A stretch of 64,000 nt of DNA from Plumapathes pennacea (lineage: Eukaryota; Cnidaria; Anthozoa; Antipatharia; Myriopathidae), in assembly GCA_964036295.1 (NCBI GenBank), contig OZ038469.1, positions 17,975,591-18,039,590 on the forward strand, in the 5' to 3' direction. Positions 23,801 through 36,180 of this stretch are shown here, piece by piece. The stretch's first letter is position 1; each line of letters begins with the position of its first letter. The notes under the pieces are model-generated. The model had not been told where the DNA came from. It was given only the letters and a program-made list of their open reading frames with translations, and made no database searches. The position numbers and the translations under genes were made by a program.

Positions 23801-24515
23801 TGTCTTGTTCATTCCCGTTTTGTCAGGAGGGGAATTGGACAACACCATAGTCTGGAACTGAACCAGTTTGTCAATACTGTAGAACAGGTATGTTTGTTAT
23901 CTCTGAAGCTTACTCGTCAACACTACAACTCCTATAGAACTGATAGCTGCTGTTGTAAAACAAGTTTTTCAATAGTAATAGAGCAGGTTAGACTAGTCTA
24001 TAAAACAGGTTAGACTAGTCTATAAAACAGGTTATCCAATAGTATAGCCTGTATAGGACATATTTTGTCAACCTGTAGGACAGGTCCGGATTCACAAAAC
24101 TTGCGTACGAATGAAAATGTTCGTAAGCATAACTTACGCATCGTAAGTACGACTTACACACACTATCCCTCTCAAGATAGTATGCGTCATTCATTGTTTA
24201 GATGAGTAAATCATACTTACGAACATTTTCGTTCGTACGCAAGTTTTGTGAATCCGGCCCCAGGTTCCAGGAGACATGATCCGCTTGATAGAGATTTTTT
24301 TTTTTTTTTTTTTTTTTTTTCACCGTTTTCTTAATGGTCACCGCGCTGTGTTCTATCTTGTCCCATAGGAGAGAGAACTGCTTCGTTTCCTCGTGGGGCT
24401 CGGGTTGCATGATGGGATTACTGGACAGTGTGAGATGTCAGTCGATAACTTGCCGTTTGACCCAGATCACGCGAACATGCTGAGTCGGCTGCGGCAAATT
24501 GCTACTACAGAATGA
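20880..24515 (+). CDS. DGLUCY: Mitochondrial D-glutamate cyclase, 5 exons, 659 aa
   Basis: Exons 20880-21238, 21585-22054, 22619-23326, 23592-23887 and 24369-24515 join in one frame of 1980 nt. Residues 1 to about 30 are Arg/Lys-rich with no acidic residue (MAFVSLQRIRYSACKTSVK), a typical mitochondrial presequence. The first half is a DUF1445 hydro-lyase-type domain (YYDAVHGTPIHIGDPSIIGI in exon 2). The second half is a DUF4392 domain (AITTGFPN; GIGDGGNEIGMGK at residues 524-536). This two-domain order is that of vertebrate DGLUCY, which converts D-glutamate to 5-oxo-D-proline in the matrix. Length is close to the human protein (616 aa). The start is the first in-frame ATG. It lies in the same orientation as its neighbours with no sign of co-regulation. 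Confidence 0.95.
22490..22665 (+). repeat. Duplicated splice acceptor and start of DGLUCY exon 3
   Basis: The acceptor plus first ~45 nt of exon 3 (22619 onwards) also occurs about 120 nt upstream, from about 22500. The upstream copy has a good CTTCTCAG acceptor but lacks one C soon after it. Splicing there would shift the frame, so it looks like a decayed tandem duplicate. Confidence 0.75.
24083..24262. mobile_element. MITE-like element in intron 4 of DGLUCY
   Basis: About 44-nt terminal inverted repeats, nearly perfect: CCGGATTCACAAAACTTGCG at the left and its complement at the right, continuing through TACGAA(T/C)GAAAATGTTCG. CAGG occurs at both edges (24081-24084 and 24261-24264) and could be the target-site duplication. 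There is no coding capacity. Confidence 0.75.
24295..24320 (+). repeat. Poly-T run in intron 4 of DGLUCY
   Basis: An uninterrupted T run of about 26 nt lies shortly upstream of the last exon. Confidence 0.9.
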
Positions 24516-25680
24516 CCAGGAGCATGAGCTGTGTAGATCAGAGACTTTTATTTCAACTTTACCATATATGGACTCAACCAGAATGGCACTTACAGTTATT
24601 GCCTGAGACAGCAATTTGTTCAAAAAAGTTGGCGACACTCGGTCGTCACACTTAAAGATTGCATTAATGCAAATGTGGATTCAATTACTGACAGAAGTTG
24701 ATAATTGCGCCTCCTCAGCAGAATTTAGCACATTTTACAATTGTTTCACATTTATAGTTGATGTGATATCTGAAAGAACTTTACCGACTCAGTTTAATCC
24801 AGATGTAGTTCCAGGAGCAGATTGTGGGGCGAGGGCCTGGGGACGAGGAACAAGAAGCGGCATGATCTGTCACTCGATTTAATTCCGAAAACGATCAGGA
24901 CACCCGCGTGTATTTCAATAGAATTTAGGGTCCTCCTTAGAACTGGGTCGCATGAATAATGCGTTGTAAAGGCCACTTCACACTGGACGCGTCGCGACAC
25001 GCCGTAACTGCACGTGTCAACGCGAAAAAATTAGATCCCGGTCATTCCTTCAATCCGATTCACACCGGACGCGTCAACTCAGAGCGACGCCGTAAAAATA
25101 GAACAAGGGCTAATTTCAACGCGACAACGCGTTCAGTTACGGCGTGTCGCGACGCGTCCAGTGTGAATTTGCCTTAACAGGTACGAAAACGTAGTAATGT
25201 ATTTTAAAATATAACTTTATTTTGCTTCCAGCAAAAGAAGGTAGTTTGTTTTGTTTTTATTCTTCGACCATGTGAAGTCAAGAGCATCAATCTCTCCTCA
25301 AACTTAAAACAAGCTACACAAGACAGACAGACAGATAAACAGACGGACACGCGAGCGGAAACACAAAAAAAAGGTGAAGGTCTCGGTATCTACTCAGACC
25401 GCCAGCTGAGAGACAGAAAGTATCATTTTACCCGACTCTCCCCTCCCCCGGAAAAGTTTGGAACGGAAGCGCGTCACGAGAACGAGAGATGATCGTGATA
25501 TTTGCATTATCCGTGGGAACACTGATCCAGGAAGATCTTGGCAGAGAGCAAGAAGCTGTGAACAAATGTAAGCACGTCCGTGATTTCTCTTCAAAACCTG
25601 CATCGTTACTGTAATTTCGTAATAATGTGATAATCCATTTTGTGTACAGAAGACGCGCAAACAGGATACCCCTGTAGCTA
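24516..25680 (+). promoter_or_regulatory. DGLUCY 3' region and upstream region of peroxidase gene A
   Basis: No coding region is supported. It contains a MITE-like element (24968-25177), a short GACA run (about 25320-25335), and an acceptor-like TGTACAG at about 25643-25649 just before the start of peroxidase gene A. The last feature suggests a small 5' UTR exon. The first ~30 nt before the ATG resemble the same interval of paralogue B. No clear polyadenylation hexamer was found for DGLUCY. Confidence 0.4.
24968..25177. mobile_element. MITE-like element between DGLUCY and peroxidase gene A
   Basis: Both ends read inward as AAGGC, then TTCACACTGGACGCGTCGCG and ACACGCCGTAACTG. This gives terminal inverted repeats of about 45-50 nt. 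The middle contains further copies of GGACGCGTCAAC. It is non-coding. Confidence 0.75.
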
Positions 25681-27792
25681 ATGGACGGCACTTCTGTTAG
25701 TATTTCCTCGTACTGTGTGGTGTGGACCTTGGCTCTTGTGATGTGCTTTGGTGTTCAGTGCTCTACCTCATCCCAGGTGATTGGAGTCAGTGATGTTTTC
25801 GAAGTCGTGAACGGCGAAGTCACCTTTCAGCGAAATTTAGTGGATGACAAAGGAGACGTTTGGTCACGAAAGTCGGACCTGAGCAAGTTGGAAGTGCTAA
25901 CCAACGATCTAACTTTCAGTGTTCCCCCCGAGAGCTGCGTATTACAGAGAATGACAGGTCCGCTTGGTTCAGACAATAAACTACTTGAGTTTCAAGAGAA
26001 ACACCAGGTGAAGTATGGTGCAAATTATTTAATTGATTACAAGAGTTACATGCATTCACGCAAAGTGAATCCGCAATTCAACTAATTTAATTTTATGTAT
26101 ACATTATGTGGCGTGATGGGCGACTGTGCCTTTCGATCATTGCAAATAGCTTGCAGTCTTGTCAATTGCCAGCAAACATCCCAGTTAATATTTCACCCAA
26201 GAATTCACAGAATTTGAAGTCGCGCCGCAGATAACAGCAACACGTACGACGTTTGCAAAGAAACGTAAAATTTGTTTTTGAAGCATTGGACGTTTGATGT
26301 TACGTTTTGTTCAATCTTGTCGAAGAGGTGGTTTTCCTTTTCCTGACCGAAACTGACGCTTATAAAAAAGACCTGTTGATTATTTTCCTAGTTTAAATTT
26401 TACTATTTCGGATGTTGACCCCGAGTTAATACTATTTCCGGTATGTTCGCATCGCGCCGCCAAAAGCGGTTTCTCAAATAGATCCAAGAGACAACAGTAT
26501 TTACCGCGGTTACTTGTGAATTCTGTATTTTTCGGCTGAGGGAACATATTGCGTTTAGCAACAAAATGCAAAGAAAAACTCAAAAAGAAAAAAGTTAGGA
26601 ACAACAATGAGCATTGGATAATGAAAGACATTCGTTTCGAAAGTGCAAAAGGTCCCTACAGCGCGGCGTGTTCTTGGTATGTATCGTGCTCGATATTGGA
26701 ACTGAATTTCCTTTATTTCTCTGGATCCCAATCACTTTCATTTGTTTTAATGCAGGAAGCAGGATTTCGTCATGTTTACCGCGACTCCATGGCAGTCAGA
26801 CCGCACTGTGCGTTTGATATTGTCATTCCACACGTTAATGTGTCAAAGGAGCCCGCGCGCTTGAAAGGCGAGTTCTGTTTGCCGGAGCACATTAGCGCAG
26901 GTGCGGCTGTTGGCGACTACGATAACGACGGACTGCAAGACATTTTCTTCGCTGTGTTTCATGGAAGGAGCATTCTTTACAGGAACAATGGTATCTCCAT
27001 GCATGCTATCTGCCCTAAGTTTCATTTCCATCGATTAAGTACGAAACTAGACAAATTTAACAATATTTCTCGGACTCTTACAGGAAATGGCATATTCACT
27101 GACGTCACAGAAGATGCAGGCGTGGGGCCCAGTTCCTTTGCTAATGGCGCTGGGTGGGTGGACGTGGACCAGGACGGGGACCTGGACCTGTATGTGACGT
27201 CAGTCGGCGCCTCACGTCATCACTTGTACATCAACTACGGTGGGCACTTCCGGGAGGAAGCCGAGCAGCGAAACTGTTCCATGCGGTTTACTAATAACAG
27301 AAAGCTGTCGGGAATGACGCCGAACTTTGGAGATTTTGATAATGACGGATTTGTTGACATCTATGTGTCTGAGTGGATTCTGCGCAGTACAGGACAAGTA
27401 AGGGCGCCTTTATTGCGTCTTCAGTTCTCCATTATTCATTTCCTCATCGTCAGTTTTGATTGGTTGTCGTTTTGTTGCAGCCTTCTGCCTCTAGACTGCT
27501 GAGGAACAAAGGCTACAACGCTCCAGGGTAAGTGATCACATGACCGGGCGTGCGCTTTGACACTCAATCGTATTAAATATTGCTAAGTTCTGGTCGCCAT
27601 GTAGGATTTGACGCACGACAGAATAAAGCGTACAGCTTACAGAGGAGAGTCGTTGACCCTCTTGTCGATCTGATCTGAATCAGGGAGTGATGCAGACCAG
27701 AATTCTTATTCCTTCGCCTCTGTATTCTTTTCTACTTTGAATAAGGGAGTGATGCAGACTACAGTTCTCTGTTTTTCTTTTTTTTGCTTTTG

Positions 27793-27824
<32 letters not shown>

Positions 27825-30389
27825 TCAGCTATTTTGAAGACGTCACGGATCACGCCGGTGTCAACATGGACATTTACAGTGAGCGGCTGAACCGAGGTAC
27901 ATATACGTTCGGCGCGTCTTTCACGGTGAGTAACTCTATAACAAGCTACCAGCTTTGTGAAAGCCATAAGGCTTGTTATTTTGTTGTTGTTGTCGGCAAT
28001 TAGAAAGTTTACGTTTATGTACCTTCCGGTCAAACCACGGTCAACAAATGAATACCTGATTGGTATTCTCTTTATTATAGGATTTTGACAGTGACGGCTG
28101 GCCAGAGTTACTGGTGACCGCGGACTACGGCGACAGTCGAATGTTCTGGAATAACGGGGACAACACGTTTCAAGAATGCACATCGTACTGTGGCCTGCGA
28201 GGCGAACAGGTAATGTACGCTTTAGACTGACCCAGAAGGATGGGGAGGGGAGGGAGGGGAGGGTGCGTATTACAATTAAGGTTCTAATGTCCGTTGTTCA
28301 TCAGGACGCGATGGGTCACGCTATTGGTGACTGGGACAACGATGGCATGCTGGACTGGTTTTCCAGCGCAATCTTTCATAACGGAACCGATTGCGCCGTC
28401 TCAGGCTGCACGTTTGGCGATAAAGGAAACAAACTTTTCCGAAACCTGGGGAAACGAAACTTTGAAGACTCAACCGACAAGGTACGCCTCTCACAACCCT
28501 GCCGGTTCCTCACGTCTGAGGCGTTATATTTTGTTCTTATATTCTTTTCGTTTGTCTGTCCTTGCGCCTATCCATTTACTCCTCCGTTGTACTGTCTGTC
28601 TGTTTGTCTGTCTGCTTGTCCAGGCTGGTGTCCAGAATGGTGGTTGGGGGTGGGGTGCGGCTTTCCTGGACTTTGACAACGACGGATATCTCGATATTGT
28701 CATGACAAACGGTGAGCAACATTAGAACTGGAACAAAGTTTGTGGTGCTGTGCTGATTTAAACTAATTTTCAAGTATCGTTTTTTATCATACTTTGTTTT
28801 GTTAAAGCCACTGCGAGCTGTAGTAATAATGTGACGTCACGGCCGCTTTAGGTTTCGACACCCCGTCCACGACTGTCGACGACATGTTTCAGAAAGGGCG
28901 CATGCGCCTTTGGAAGAACTTGGGTCCTGGATACAACGGAAAAACAGAAGAGGTTTGTTCAATGACGCTCGTTCATGTACGTGACACCGGTACCTGCCTG
29001 TCAATGTATTTGAACGTGACGCCTTTATCATCGTAAGTTTCTGTCTCTTTATTTATATCTCCGTAAGCTTTGTTGTACGCCTCCCTGTGCCTGAAACTCT
29101 CTTGGTGTCTATTTTTAAGTCTGATGTTTCAGTATTTTGTTAATCTGTCATCTATTGCCGATGAAGCCAGCGGAACCCGATATAGTGATCACGTGTTCTT
29201 TACGTTGTCAGGTGTCACGTGCTTTTGGGCTGAACTCCACAAGTCAGGGGCGTGGTCTGTTGAAGTGGGACTATGATGGTGAGCTCACTTCTCCAATCTT
29301 TTGTGTCCAGTTGCCCTGGTCGCCATTTTATCACGGACGTGTGTTGCATTCATCTGGTCGCCATTTAGATTACTGTGTTTCTTCTGTCTTCCTCTGTGTC
29401 AGATGACGGTGATGAAGATGTGGTCATATGCAACAATGTTGGATCACCTTTTCTTTACAACAACCTTGGAGGAAACCAAAACAAATCGATAAGAGTTCGG
29501 GTCAAGCACCGGTTAGTTCCCAGGAAAGCAGGAGCAATCTCGCTGCTGATTTGCGTGAGACACTGCGGGCTTATCCTGTCTGTTTATAATTTGTTGTTGT
29601 TGTTGGTGTTGTTGTTGTTGTTCTGACCACATTGTTTTGTTGTAATCTCAATATACTAAGATGCGCGAAGGAACAATGGAAGCTTTGTGACAGCTACGGT
29701 GCTCGCGTCCAAGTTATCTCGGCTGATAATCATACACAGGTAATTTTATTTTACACAATCACACACAGGTATTACTAATAATTAAACACACTTATTAGTC
29801 CTAATCACACACAGATATTACTCATAATCACACACACGTATTACAAATAAGCACACACAAGTATTACTCATAATTACACACGCGTATTACTTATAATCAC
29901 ACACACGTATTACAAATAATCACACAGAAGTATTTCTCATAATCACACACAAGTAGTAGAGCTATTTATCGATGCATTACGTCACCAGTCAGTAAACACA
30001 TGGGGTCCATCGGACAACTAACCAGTCTTTAGTGTTTCAGTTATTCTGATGATGAATCAGTCAGGATATAATATTGGTAAAAACTATATCTGCGGGGCAA
30101 TCATGCATCCATTCATTTATCACGAGACAGTTGGTTAGCAGGCAGCGAGACATCTATTCGCCTTCAACAGCATCGAACAGGTACTATATTTTATCGCACT
30201 TTTTTCTCAGACTCAAGAGATTGGCTCCAGTACACACTTCCTTGGACAGAGCGAGATGACGGCTCATTTTGGACTGGGGAGAGACAACAGAAATGTAACG
30301 GTGCGCGTAAGCTGGCCAGCGGTCGGCAAACAAATTACGTACACAGAAGTTCCTCCCAACACGAGGCTGCGAGTCGTGAGACCGGACGA
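25681..30389 (+). other. Paralogue A exons 1-13: signal peptide, propeller and ASPIC domain
   Basis: Exons: 25681-26007, 26756-26990, 27084-27397, 27481-27527, 27829-27925, 28081-28209, 28305-28481, 28624-28711, 28852-28952, 29212-29278, 29403-29511, 29661-29739, 30211-30389. Motif blocks: DYDNDGLQD (exon 2), DVDQDGDLD and DFDNDGFVD (exon 3), DFDSDGWPE (exon 6), DWDNDGMLD (exon 7), DFDNDGYLD (exon 8), DYDDDGDED (exons 10-11). The ASPIC part ends with [19 protein letters not shown] in exon 13. Exon 7 has a two-cysteine insertion ([11 protein letters not shown]) that paralogue B lacks. Confidence 0.9.
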
Positions 30390-33300
30390 GTAAGTACTCA
30401 GTACCAACACGAACCGACCAGTAGCATGTCGCTATCTTATCCCTCTCCATGCCTCGATTTGCAGATCGAATTCGCCGGAACAGAACGAGACGTTCTCAAA
30501 TTTGAAACAATGTCCATCTTTACGAGTTGTGGCCATTGACGAACAGGTAACCTCGCCCCACCCAGCACTTGTTTTTTTTTATTATTATTTATTTATTGCA
30601 ATTGGCCATTGGACGAGATGCCTGATGCCTTTGTTTCAAAAGATTTAGTACGAATCCTTCTTTTGTGAAAAATATTTTTCATTTTTATGCACATTAAATT
30701 CATCTTCATAAGAAAGGCTTTGCTTCAGGCCTCGTTGTGAAGCACGGAGCAGTATGTACTTTATATATGACAATATGTAAAATGCAAAGGGTAGTTGTTT
30801 TCAACATGCAGGTCGACATTCGCTTGCTTTTAAATAAAACCTCAAAAAATTAAACGACCGCCTCTCATTCAGAAACACTAAAATTTTATGACAGCAATTA
30901 ACAAAAGAATGGTCGCTCTCCACTTTAATTCCAGCCTTCACACGGGCTTGTGACGATTAACCCGGACGGCAAATCCGTGGCGTTTCAACCGAAGCCGAAC
31001 TCAAATGTTCGCGAGCTTCAAACACAAATATTCGTCTACCAAGTGGCCCTTGTACCAAGCCCAGACGGAGAACGGCTGACCTCAAATGTCACCAGCTATA
31101 TCCAGTTTTTGTTTAACTCAACTGACAAACCAGGGGAAAAAGAATGCATAAGCGGGAGGAGAGTAGGACCCACTCCTACTCCGACAGATGCACGGTAAGC
31201 TATTCCTTCCATGATATTCGCTCTGTAGTTTCATCGACCGTGCGTTATTTTGTTAGCATTTCTATCTCCACATTTTTTTCCGTTGTAGGAGACTGGACGG
31301 AATATCCAACAACAAACGCCACCCCTGGTGGGGTGCTGCCATGGAAACCCTGACACGTGACTTCGCACCAGCGTACGCTGACCGTGTGGCAATGCCCGCT
31401 GGCGCATGTTCTACTGAGCAGAGAGAACAGAAGACGTGTCGGTATCCAGTGGAACTCGGGGGGTTGGGTTCCAATCGTCCTTCGCCAAGGAACATTAGTA
31501 ACGTATTATTTCACCAGGTGAGTTTATTCTGAAACAAATGTTGAAAACATCTCAAGTTTGTACTGATCTGCTCGCCATCCCTGCCTTTTTCAGGTTGAAT
31601 CCCGCATCAGTGTAAGGCGTCTGAATGACTTGCATGCACATTTTGGTCAGGTAAGCACAACAAAATGTCTGTCGTTCAGTTTGTCCTGTGTCTTATGTGT
31701 CATTTAGTTTGTCTTGTGTGTAATGAGCGTTCATTGTTCAGTTTGTCTTCTGTCTCATATTTTCGTCTTTCAGTTTTTCTTTTATTACCCTTATGATTGA
31801 TGTTCTTGTTACCTTCTCTGGTTCTCAGTTTCTCGCTCATGATACGGATTTTTCAAGCCCCCTGCCTCGGTTCGAGTTCCAAAGTGTATTGAATGACGTG
31901 TGGCTGCCCATCAAAGTACCGAAGGTTAGCGCATGTGCTTAGTTCGTGTCCTGCTGACCAAACTGAAGATCACTGTTCTGTTTGCAATGTTCCACCATTC
32001 CGAGTATGGCGCGATTCAAACAATCCGTATAAAACTAAACTAAACTAATGTTTCTTGGCAGGGAGATATTAATTTTGATCCGCGTAACCGAGGGACTGAG
32101 TACTTGCCTTTTGTGCGCTCAACTTATAACAGGTGAGTAGTTTTGTGTAATCTCCATTTTCTGTGCGCATGCCCGTAGTTTTGAAAAAAGTGAGCCATTC
32201 TTATCTTATTTTTACGAAGCTGAGTACAGCTCACATCTAGCTCCACCAGTGAGTTCTTGTTCTCATCAGCACATTCCTTATCGAATCTGTATTTTTATAC
32301 AGGTGCTCCGGTCGATATTTCGGATCTCCTCGTGAACAAATCAATAAACTCTCGTCGTTTATCGATGGTTCTATGATTTATGGGCAAACCAAAGGAAGAA
32401 ATAAACATCTGCGAACATTGAAACAAGGCAAGATGAAACTTGGACCCCATAACATATTGCCGGTATGTAACCTACATGCATTTGACGAGATAATACTCGC
32501 TGATTCAATAATCATCTTTTTATTCAACTCCAGAAAAACACTATGGGCCTGGCAAACGACAATGTGGTGGGGCGCGAACAAAGCATACTTTTTGTCGCAG
32601 GAGACACTCGTGTGAATGTGCAGCCGGGTTTAATTGCACTGCACTCACTGTTTGTGCGTGAACACAATCGTCTGTGCGACGAGTACCTCAAGGATCACCC
32701 CCAGGTGGGTCTGAATACGTTGATTTAGTTCCATCAAACCAGGGGCACGCGCCCCTGCCCCTCCCCTCCCTCTATACTAATACTTCATGTTAACCTGTAG
32801 GCTAGCGATGAGGAAATCTTTCAGTTCGGTCGTCGTATCGTGATCGCCGAGCTTCAATCAATAACTTTTCGTGAGTACCTACCGGCGCTGCTCGGGGGTA
32901 CCGAACACTTTCCGGTGTACCAGGACTACAGAGAAGAGGTCAACGCGGGCTTCGGGAATGCTATGGCAACTGCAGCTTTTCGGTAAGACGTGTCAAAAAC
33001 CTTTCCGCACGAATGTGATAGTCAATCAATTCCCTTCTTTGTACGGCACCGGACAGAATTTTAAGTGTGTTGGAAAGTTCCCTTTACATTCTGTACAGTG
33101 TTTTCATCGTGCTGATTATGGTGTGTAGAGCTTGTGAAACAAAAGTTCATTTTATGTTTTATGTCTTTTTCCCTCTCCAAGGTTCGGCCACAGTCAAGTG
33201 AACAACATGTTGTGGCGCCTGGAAGAAGACGGGAGCATCTCTCGCTACGGTCACCTCCCCCTGAGGGACGCTTATTTTGCCCCTGAACGCGTGGAGCGGG

Positions 33301-35036
33301 AGGGAGGGTTGGAACCGATATTACGTGGAGCTGTCAATCAAGCAGCGCAGGAAATTGACGCTAAGGTGATGACAACCTTTTTATAGAATCAACATATCGT
33401 CTTATTTATTTAAATCGAATATTTCCTCTCATGTATTCTGTTCCTCACTTCCGGCCCCAGTCTCTTTTTCTTGCATACACTTCACTTGGATTTAGCACAT
33501 AAGTCTGTCATTATATAGCAATAAGGCGATAAATATTATTACTTTTAGTGATCATGCAGGAGAAAGCACTTGTGAGAGTCTAGAAATGAGCGTTTTCCGG
33601 GTGAGCAGTCCTTCGAACTCCCGTCATAGTTCGGCTTTGCTGGGCCAATTATATGGGCCTACGGATTTCTCACACCTGGCCACGCCTATGCTAGGGTAAA
33701 TAATATGTTTTGTATCTTCCTGTGACTCACAAGATGGTAGGTGATCTGCGTAACGTGTTGTTCCCGGTGGGTCGACACAATGGCCTGGATCTAGCGGCCT
33801 TGAACATACAGCGGGGCCGAGACCACGGGCTGCCCGACTACAACACGGTCAGGATGCATGTGGAGGCTGGGGGTGAGTTAGATTGAAGCATTGGAAATGT
33901 TTAGGTGGCAAAAGAAATGTATGAACGAGAAACAATCCCCTGATTTTTAAAGTTCAATAGCACAAGTAAGACCACAAAATTGCGCATAGAAACAAACGAG
34001 CGAGCAACAGTGGCATTTCATGTTGATCTCATTGCATTCTGGTATGGGAACAACACCAATTTAAGAAAGCAGCCAGTCAAGCGGTGGTGTCTTAGGAGAC
34101 TGACCACTTGCGAGTGATGAGGACACAAAGTTCATTGGCTCCCGCCCCGCCTTCTTTTTTCTCTCAGCGATTACAAAGTTCACGGACATCACAAATGACG
34201 CAGAAGTGGCGTCCAAGTTGAAGGAATTGTACGGCGACGTGAACCAGATTGACTTATGGGTAGGCGGGCTGGCTGAGGACCACGAGCCAGGAAGTGAGCT
34301 AGGACCGACATTTAGAAAGTAAGGCTATCCTTTCCATATATGGGAGTATGTACCTTTACTAAAGGTTTCATTGCCACTGTCTATCTTGTAAAAAGTTTCC
34401 AACAAGAGCTTGTCGTTCTACGCTTCATTTCAAAGACTCTGTTTTGATTCTTTTCACTCTTTTTTAGGATTCTCGTGACAAACTTCTTACGACTCAGAGA
34501 TGGCGACCGGTTTTGGTACGAAAGAGTTTTGTCCGATGAGGTGCGTGAGTCTGCCAGATACTGAGTTGGGGTTACGTTATAGATAGACAATATATTGTTT
34601 TATTTTCCAGGAAATCCGCATGGTTCATGGTCTGACCCTGAGTCGGATCATCAGTTTGAATACAGACTTCCAAAGCGTTCCTAACAACGCATTCTTTTCA
34701 TCGCTTTACTGCGCAGCCGTCAAAAATCACCAGTGCGTTCTCCGTGACGTCACTTGCCACGACCTGAACACGTGCCAAGCCATCAACTCGAGGCTGAGGA
34801 ACACAGTTACTCAACTCAGAAATGTCTGTCACAGAAATGCATCAAATTCACAGGAGATGCCGGCCACACAGAATTTGGAAGTGGCTCTCGTCGTTGGTGT
34901 GGTGATCGCGTGTTTGCTGATTTTGTTGATGGTGGTTATTTTTGTAGTTCGTCGATTGAAACGGACTCAACTTTCAGTTGAGGAAGTGGATGTATTGCCC
35001 ATGCGTGACAAGTGCTTTCAAAATGAGGCTGTTTAA
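25681..35036 (+). CDS. CRTAC1-like beta-propeller / ASPIC / haem peroxidase transmembrane fusion, paralogue A, 1409 aa
   Basis: Twenty-seven exons join in one frame of 4230 nt. Order: signal peptide (1 to about 28); seven DxDxDG calcium-type FG-GAP/VCBS motifs (residues 163, 214, 271, 341, 392, 458 and 525), which fits a seven-bladed propeller; an ASPIC/UnbV domain (about 545-650); a linker; a full animal haem peroxidase (about 764-1300); a transmembrane helix (1359-1381); and a 28-residue cytoplasmic tail. The first half resembles CRTAC1 (cartilage acidic protein 1). Peroxidase residues present are distal Gln859 and His863 ([10 protein letters not shown]), catalytic Arg994 (AGDTR), proximal His1089 (RFGH) and its partner Asn1171 ([12 protein letters not shown]). 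The two carboxylates that esterify haem in myeloperoxidase are Ala862 and Val997 here. Expected topology is type I, with both catalytic and propeller parts outside the cell or in a vesicle lumen. Substrate and function are unknown. Confidence 0.92.
29757..29960 (+). repeat. Minisatellite in intron 12 of paralogue A
   Basis: About seven or eight degenerate units of about 28 nt built on TAATCACACACACGTATTAC. The matching intron of paralogue B lacks the array. Confidence 0.8.
30465..35036 (+). other. Paralogue A exons 14-27: linker, haem peroxidase, transmembrane segment and tail
   Basis: Exons: 30465-30546, 30935-31194, 31289-31517, 31594-31650, 31829-31924, 32062-32132, 32303-32462, 32534-32704, 32801-32982, 33182-33365, 33734-33872, 34168-34318, 34468-34540, 34611-35036. 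The intron between exons 17 and 18 falls inside the distal-site motif (FGQ / FLAHD). Exons 23 and 24 use CAAG-type acceptors with weak pyrimidine tracts, as do the matching exons of paralogue B. The membrane-proximal segment has three cysteines ([16 protein letters not shown]) that are missing from paralogue B. Confidence 0.9.
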
Positions 35037-36180
35037 GCCTGACGTCAATTGTGCTCAGCAACATTTTGCATTGCTGTCACTCGATAATTTGTGAAATTTA
35101 GTTATTTATAGCCTGACCACAGTGGCAACGGATTCCTTATTAGTCTTATTAACATGGAGTCTCTGCAATCTGCGTGGACAAACGTACACAACAGTTTTCT
35201 CTTGAATGGAACTAAAGACCAATTTCTACAAACATCTGGGACTAGATTTAGGAGGGGGGTCCACTTTTTGTCTCTTTGCTCCAAAGGGAGAGGAAGCATA
35301 AACAGTTTGAACTGCACCATGATTATTTTGCCGAAATTGTGTAATTTGAATAACTTTGTCCTGCTGAGTTTTTTTCGAATTCTACTGCCGTCTAACCGCA
35401 TACCGAAATATACTACAATATATGCTTTGACAATGCATTTAACCTTGGGATGAAACAAAAGGCTTTTTATGACTCGTGCGAAACATAAGGCACTGTTTTG
35501 CAGTCAGATAATCTTGGGCAAAATTGTTAACACATTACCACCTCCATTATACCAAATAATCATTTTTAACTGTACAAAGATGGAAAGTGTTTATTTGTTT
35601 TATGGAACGACAATGTAAAAAAGCCACGTCAGTTCACACTGGACCAAATCCGCCATTTTAAGAAAAGGGGGCGGAGCTTCCGGTGGGAGGAGCAACCCCT
35701 TTTACAGCGAAGGTCCATGTATAAGAGCGAGAAACAACCGTGATATCTTTACTTTTACAGCGAAGGTCCATTGTATAAGAGTGAGAAACAACCGTGATAT
35801 ATTTACTTCCCCCCGTGAGAGCAATCCGGCAAGACTCCAGAACCAAGGAGCTGTGGAAAGTTTGGTAAGCACAGACATTTTCCTCAAAATCTGGATTGTT
35901 AGTGTACTTCGTATTAATGTCCTTTCTGTGTGCAGAAGACGTTTAAGGCGTGTCCTCTCTGTGCTACAGCATTGCTGCATCAGTTTAAGAATTTATTTGT
36001 GTGCATTGGAAGCATATACCAAAATTAGAAACCTTGAGAAATTTGAGTGTTGTAGACTGTCAACTTTGGAGTGGTTAGCGAAATTAAGGTTTTTTCCTAA
36101 TCTTGTAATTTACTTCAAAAGCGTGCATTTGCAAAAAAAAATCCGTAAAAAATCTCTTTCCAAAGGCAAGTTATAAGTAA
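35037..36180 (+). other. Intergenic region after peroxidase gene A
   Basis: No gene is supported. A 53-bp tandem duplication lies at about 35700-35806 (TTTACAGCGAAGGTCCA at each start). No clear AATAAA follows the paralogue A stop. Short open frames on both strands match nothing recognisable. Confidence 0.5.

Noticed and set aside
28305-34540. Possible split into two genes (CRTAC1-like and peroxidase)
   Set aside because: Frame and phase run continuously through exons 13-16 in both paralogues, and no start codon with a signal peptide or polyadenylation signal was seen between the halves.
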